Below are positions 60,539 through 64,000 of a stretch of 64,000 nucleotides of DNA, piece after piece. The position numbers and the translations under genes were made by a program. The DNA is from Mesaphorura yosii (taxonomy: Eukaryota; Arthropoda; Collembola; Poduromorpha; Tullbergiidae): NCBI GenBank assembly GCA_009869945.1, contig WIXG01000057.1:186001-250000 (forward strand), given 5' to 3'. The notes under the pieces are model-generated. The model was not told the origin of the DNA and searched no databases. It saw only the letters and a program-made list of their open reading frames with translations. The first letter of the stretch is position 1, and each line of letters opens with the position of its first letter.

Positions 60539-62741
60539 TGCAATTTTTTCGATTACAATTTGCAATCCTGGTTACTGTAAAAATGAGGATAATGACTGAT
60601 GCGATGAAAGCTTTGATGGGCGCCGTTGATTACTCATCGTTATAAGAGAATTATGAGACGCTAAAATGAAAGTTCCTTAATCCCTGTGGTGTGAGGAGGG
60701 TTGACTTCAATGATGGTGGTTGTGGTTGTACAGTGGTGGAATTTATTATTGAAAATAATGGCAGCTAGTGAATCTAATTTTGTGCTCATGGATGACCACC
60801 GGCAAGCGAAGGTCAAGCGCTTAATGTGTTAATAATGAATCGTGCCGAAATCGCGTGGTCGCCTGAAAATGTGTGAATTCGCGATTTACGAGCTGAGAGC
60901 TGGGAGTTTGTGTCTGAGAACAGGAGCCATGACGCTATTCTGACCTCGCACGAAATGGAAATTTGTATTGACTTCGAAATAATTGAAGTCATTGATTGTA
61001 ATGCTTGCATGTGATATACAGTTTCGTAGTTTGCAGTTACGGTTAAATGATTTCAATTAAAAATTCAATTCCATTTCTCACAATTTCTTGCCGTCGCCTT
61101 CCTTCTTCGTCAGAAGACACGCGATCAAACAAATTCAGCAAATAAGAACGATAACGATTGAATCCTCGGGTGACTTTGAGTTTGGCTCCCTTCCCTGTGT
61201 GCTGTACGCTGTACCCGGTCTTCCTGCTTTGCTGTCTTTGCTATTGCCGTAGCCGTTGCCGTACTCGGATTCTATTTTTGTCCACATGGATCCCATTTTT
61301 GGGGTTCCACGAAGCAGGACAAAGAATTCCGTGTGCCGCATTCGAAGCTTCGCCTCGCCTTGCTTGGCTTTGGCTTTGGTCGTGTTCCGCGTCTTGTGTT
61401 GGGTGCACATTTTTCTAATTCTGTAGCCTACTAAATTTAGTATGACTAACAAAATGAGGCAGGCAGGCAGACAGCGAATAGTGAGAAATAAGAATAAAAT
61501 AAAAATAAGCCACGTACGTACGTACGATGCCACGATGCGTATGGTTATGCAATAAAACCGAAACCAAAAAGTTCCTTTCCTGTTCCGCTCTCGCATACCG
61601 CAACGCGCAATGCAATGCGAATTCGAATGCAGCATCAGATTTTTGAGTCATTCCAAAATAAAACTCGACGTCTTTTCCATATTTGGATGCATTCCACGCA
61701 GCATGGCCTTACCAGGGCATGGCTGCATCGCGGTGCGTATCTCACACAGTTTTCGGGGTGTTTTTCAAGTTTTTATTCTAAAATTGGACCAGACCAAGTC
61801 GCAAGTAAAAAATCAAAGTCGCAGTCACAGGAAACTCGTAAAACTCAAAAGCCAAAATGCGGCAAAACGTAAACGTGTGGAAATTAAAGACGGGCTTGAC
61901 TTGGCTTGTTTACACGTTCGCGAGTTTGCATGCGTGAAATTCCACAAATTAATTTTTTTTTACGCGTAGAATATTCACACAAAGGACGACACCCTGAATG
62001 TCGTCATACAGGTCAAATTCTGACCTCATACGTGAGAATTTTCTGTCTCAATCTTAACTGAGGTTCGTGCATGCTTGAAATCCGTTGAGAATATCCAAAA
62101 TTCAATAAAAATTTAAAACGGTTTCTCAGTTAACAAGAACTCGGAAACATGAAACATACACTTCATACACAAGCATGCTGAATTAATTTCGCTCCTGATT
62201 CGTGATGTAAAACGACGGACATGTGCCGAATTTTATTTCTGTACTCGTCCTGCATAGCATTCGCCGTGCATACGTATGAATTGTGATGTGATGCGGGTAG
62301 GAGGATGCATGTTTATGAAACGATCATTTCCTTTTTCAATTCTCTCGCAAAGCAGGACGAGCGAGGGCAGTCCAGATAATGAAAAATGGATCGGATCTTA
62401 AATACGAAAACGAAGCACGAAATACAGAAATTATAAAAAGAAAAGTCGTGATGACGACTTGGTCGAGTCAACTTGGCTTAGCTTGGCGACGGCCGTGTTA
62501 AGATTTACGAATACGAGTACAGCACCGTGCTAGAGGCTATAGGCCACGGATCCAGGAAAGAGTCTGCCTTCCGTCTATGATCTTCATATTCATCACTCTC
62601 ATGCAGAACATCTTGAAGAAAGTGAGTTAGGCATGTTAACCCTGTTAAAATGCTAAACTGCTTTACTGACGAATTGTACCACAAACGCGAACGAACGCGG
62701 ACACGATGCTCCGTGCTTCTGCTTCTTCGTTTTTTGGATGG
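60539..62741. other. Intergenic region acyltransferase / actin
   Basis: No supported gene. A short (CGTA)n run is near 61511 and CAGG repeats near 61461. An isolated CGTGAGAA near 62031 matches the degenerate Su(H) consensus but has no partner. Confidence 0.45.
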
Positions 62742-62751
62742 CCTTATAAGG
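62742..62751. promoter_or_regulatory. CArG box (SRF site) upstream of actin
   Basis: CCTTATAAGG is a perfect CC(A/T)6GG serum-response element, about 520 bp upstream of the actin ATG. SRF commonly drives actin genes. Several such words are expected by chance in 64 kb (another is at 3341), so position is the main support. Confidence 0.4.
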
Positions 62752-63136
62752 CCAAGGGAGGTAGTGCGGGTTCTGAGGAGGGCTCGCCAGCGAACAAGCA
62801 GGCGGCAGGCATGCGGGCAACAGGCAAGCAGCGTAAATGGCATGGCAGGCGGCCGGCAGAGTGTCCTTTACGTGCCTGTCTCCGTCTCCCGGCCTGGCCT
62901 GGCTTCTTGAAGCCGATCGCGTTCTTCTTCTTGTTCCGTACATCTTGCGTCTCGCGTCTTGCCCTCTTCTCCGGTTTATTTTTGGTCTCCCGGGTTGGTC
63001 GTTCGCGTAGGGGAGTCAGGAATCATACAAGCGAGGTTTAAAAAGATTGTGCACCACTACCCACGACCTGATTTCGGATTCTTCTCGCGTGTGAGGCACA
63101 TCAGCTCGCTCTCTCGCTTTTCTACCAGTTTGAAAG

Positions 63137-63226
63137 GTAAAATCAACCGGAATTCGCGAATTTCAACAATTCTGGGAGTTCGGGCCTGAGAATCCAATTA
63201 ATTCGTGATTCTTGTATTCTTTGCAG
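63137..63226 (+). other. Likely 5'-UTR intron of actin
   Basis: GAAAG/GTAAAA donor and a TTCTTTGCAG acceptor bracket 90 bp just before the start codon. A leader intron in this position is typical of animal cytoplasmic actins. A TATA-like TTTAAAAA is at 63037-63044. Confidence 0.5.
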
Positions 63227-63241
63227 TTGGTGAGGTGTTAA

Positions 63242-64000
<759 letters not shown>

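Overview
The window is animal nuclear DNA, almost certainly from an arthropod. It shows GT-AG introns mostly of 60-250 bp, AATAAA poly(A) signals and genes on both strands. The strongest taxonomic clue is the left third. Two hairy/E(spl)-type bHLH repressor genes flank a Bearded-family gene, which is the core of the arthropod Enhancer-of-split complex, E(spl)-C. Both bHLH genes keep an intron that fly E(spl) bHLH genes lack, so a crustacean, a springtail or another non-dipteran hexapod is more likely than a fly. I cannot name the species.

Layout. About 1-27 kb is the E(spl)-C: HES-A (minus, 5979-7077), a Bearded-like gene (plus, 13100-13914) and HES-B (plus, 25566-26440). They sit in long gene-free DNA that carries Su(H)/CSL sites. 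I count seven exact CGTGGGAA words, all before 24.1 kb, and four head-to-head paired-site (SPS-like) arrangements, one with a proneural-type E-box beside it. K-box motifs occur in the 3' regions of HES-B and the Bearded-like gene. This matches a Notch-response locus: Notch/Su(H) activates repressors (HES) and a Neuralized antagonist (Bearded), with mRNA decay through miR-2/K-box pairing.

About 28-43 kb is a compact housekeeping block: a divergent Rab6-like GTPase, an extended 14-3-3, a 2-phosphoxylose phosphatase (PXYLP1) homologue, the mitochondrial 2-oxoglutarate/malate carrier (nine coding exons, one only 7 nt) with an unrelated coiled-coil gene nested antisense in one intron, and GAPDH (six coding exons, 332 aa).

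About 43-64 kb holds a long SH2-domain adapter (five exons, 853 aa), two tandem NPC2-like lipid-binding genes (the second with a frameshift), an anoctamin encoded in one uninterrupted reading frame, a wax-ester-synthase/DGAT-like acyltransferase, and the first coding exon of a cytoplasmic actin that runs off the right end. I see no CRISPR array, no intact transposon and no convincing tRNA or rRNA gene. Exon structures were assembled by hand from splice consensus and family homology; RNA evidence would be needed to confirm them.
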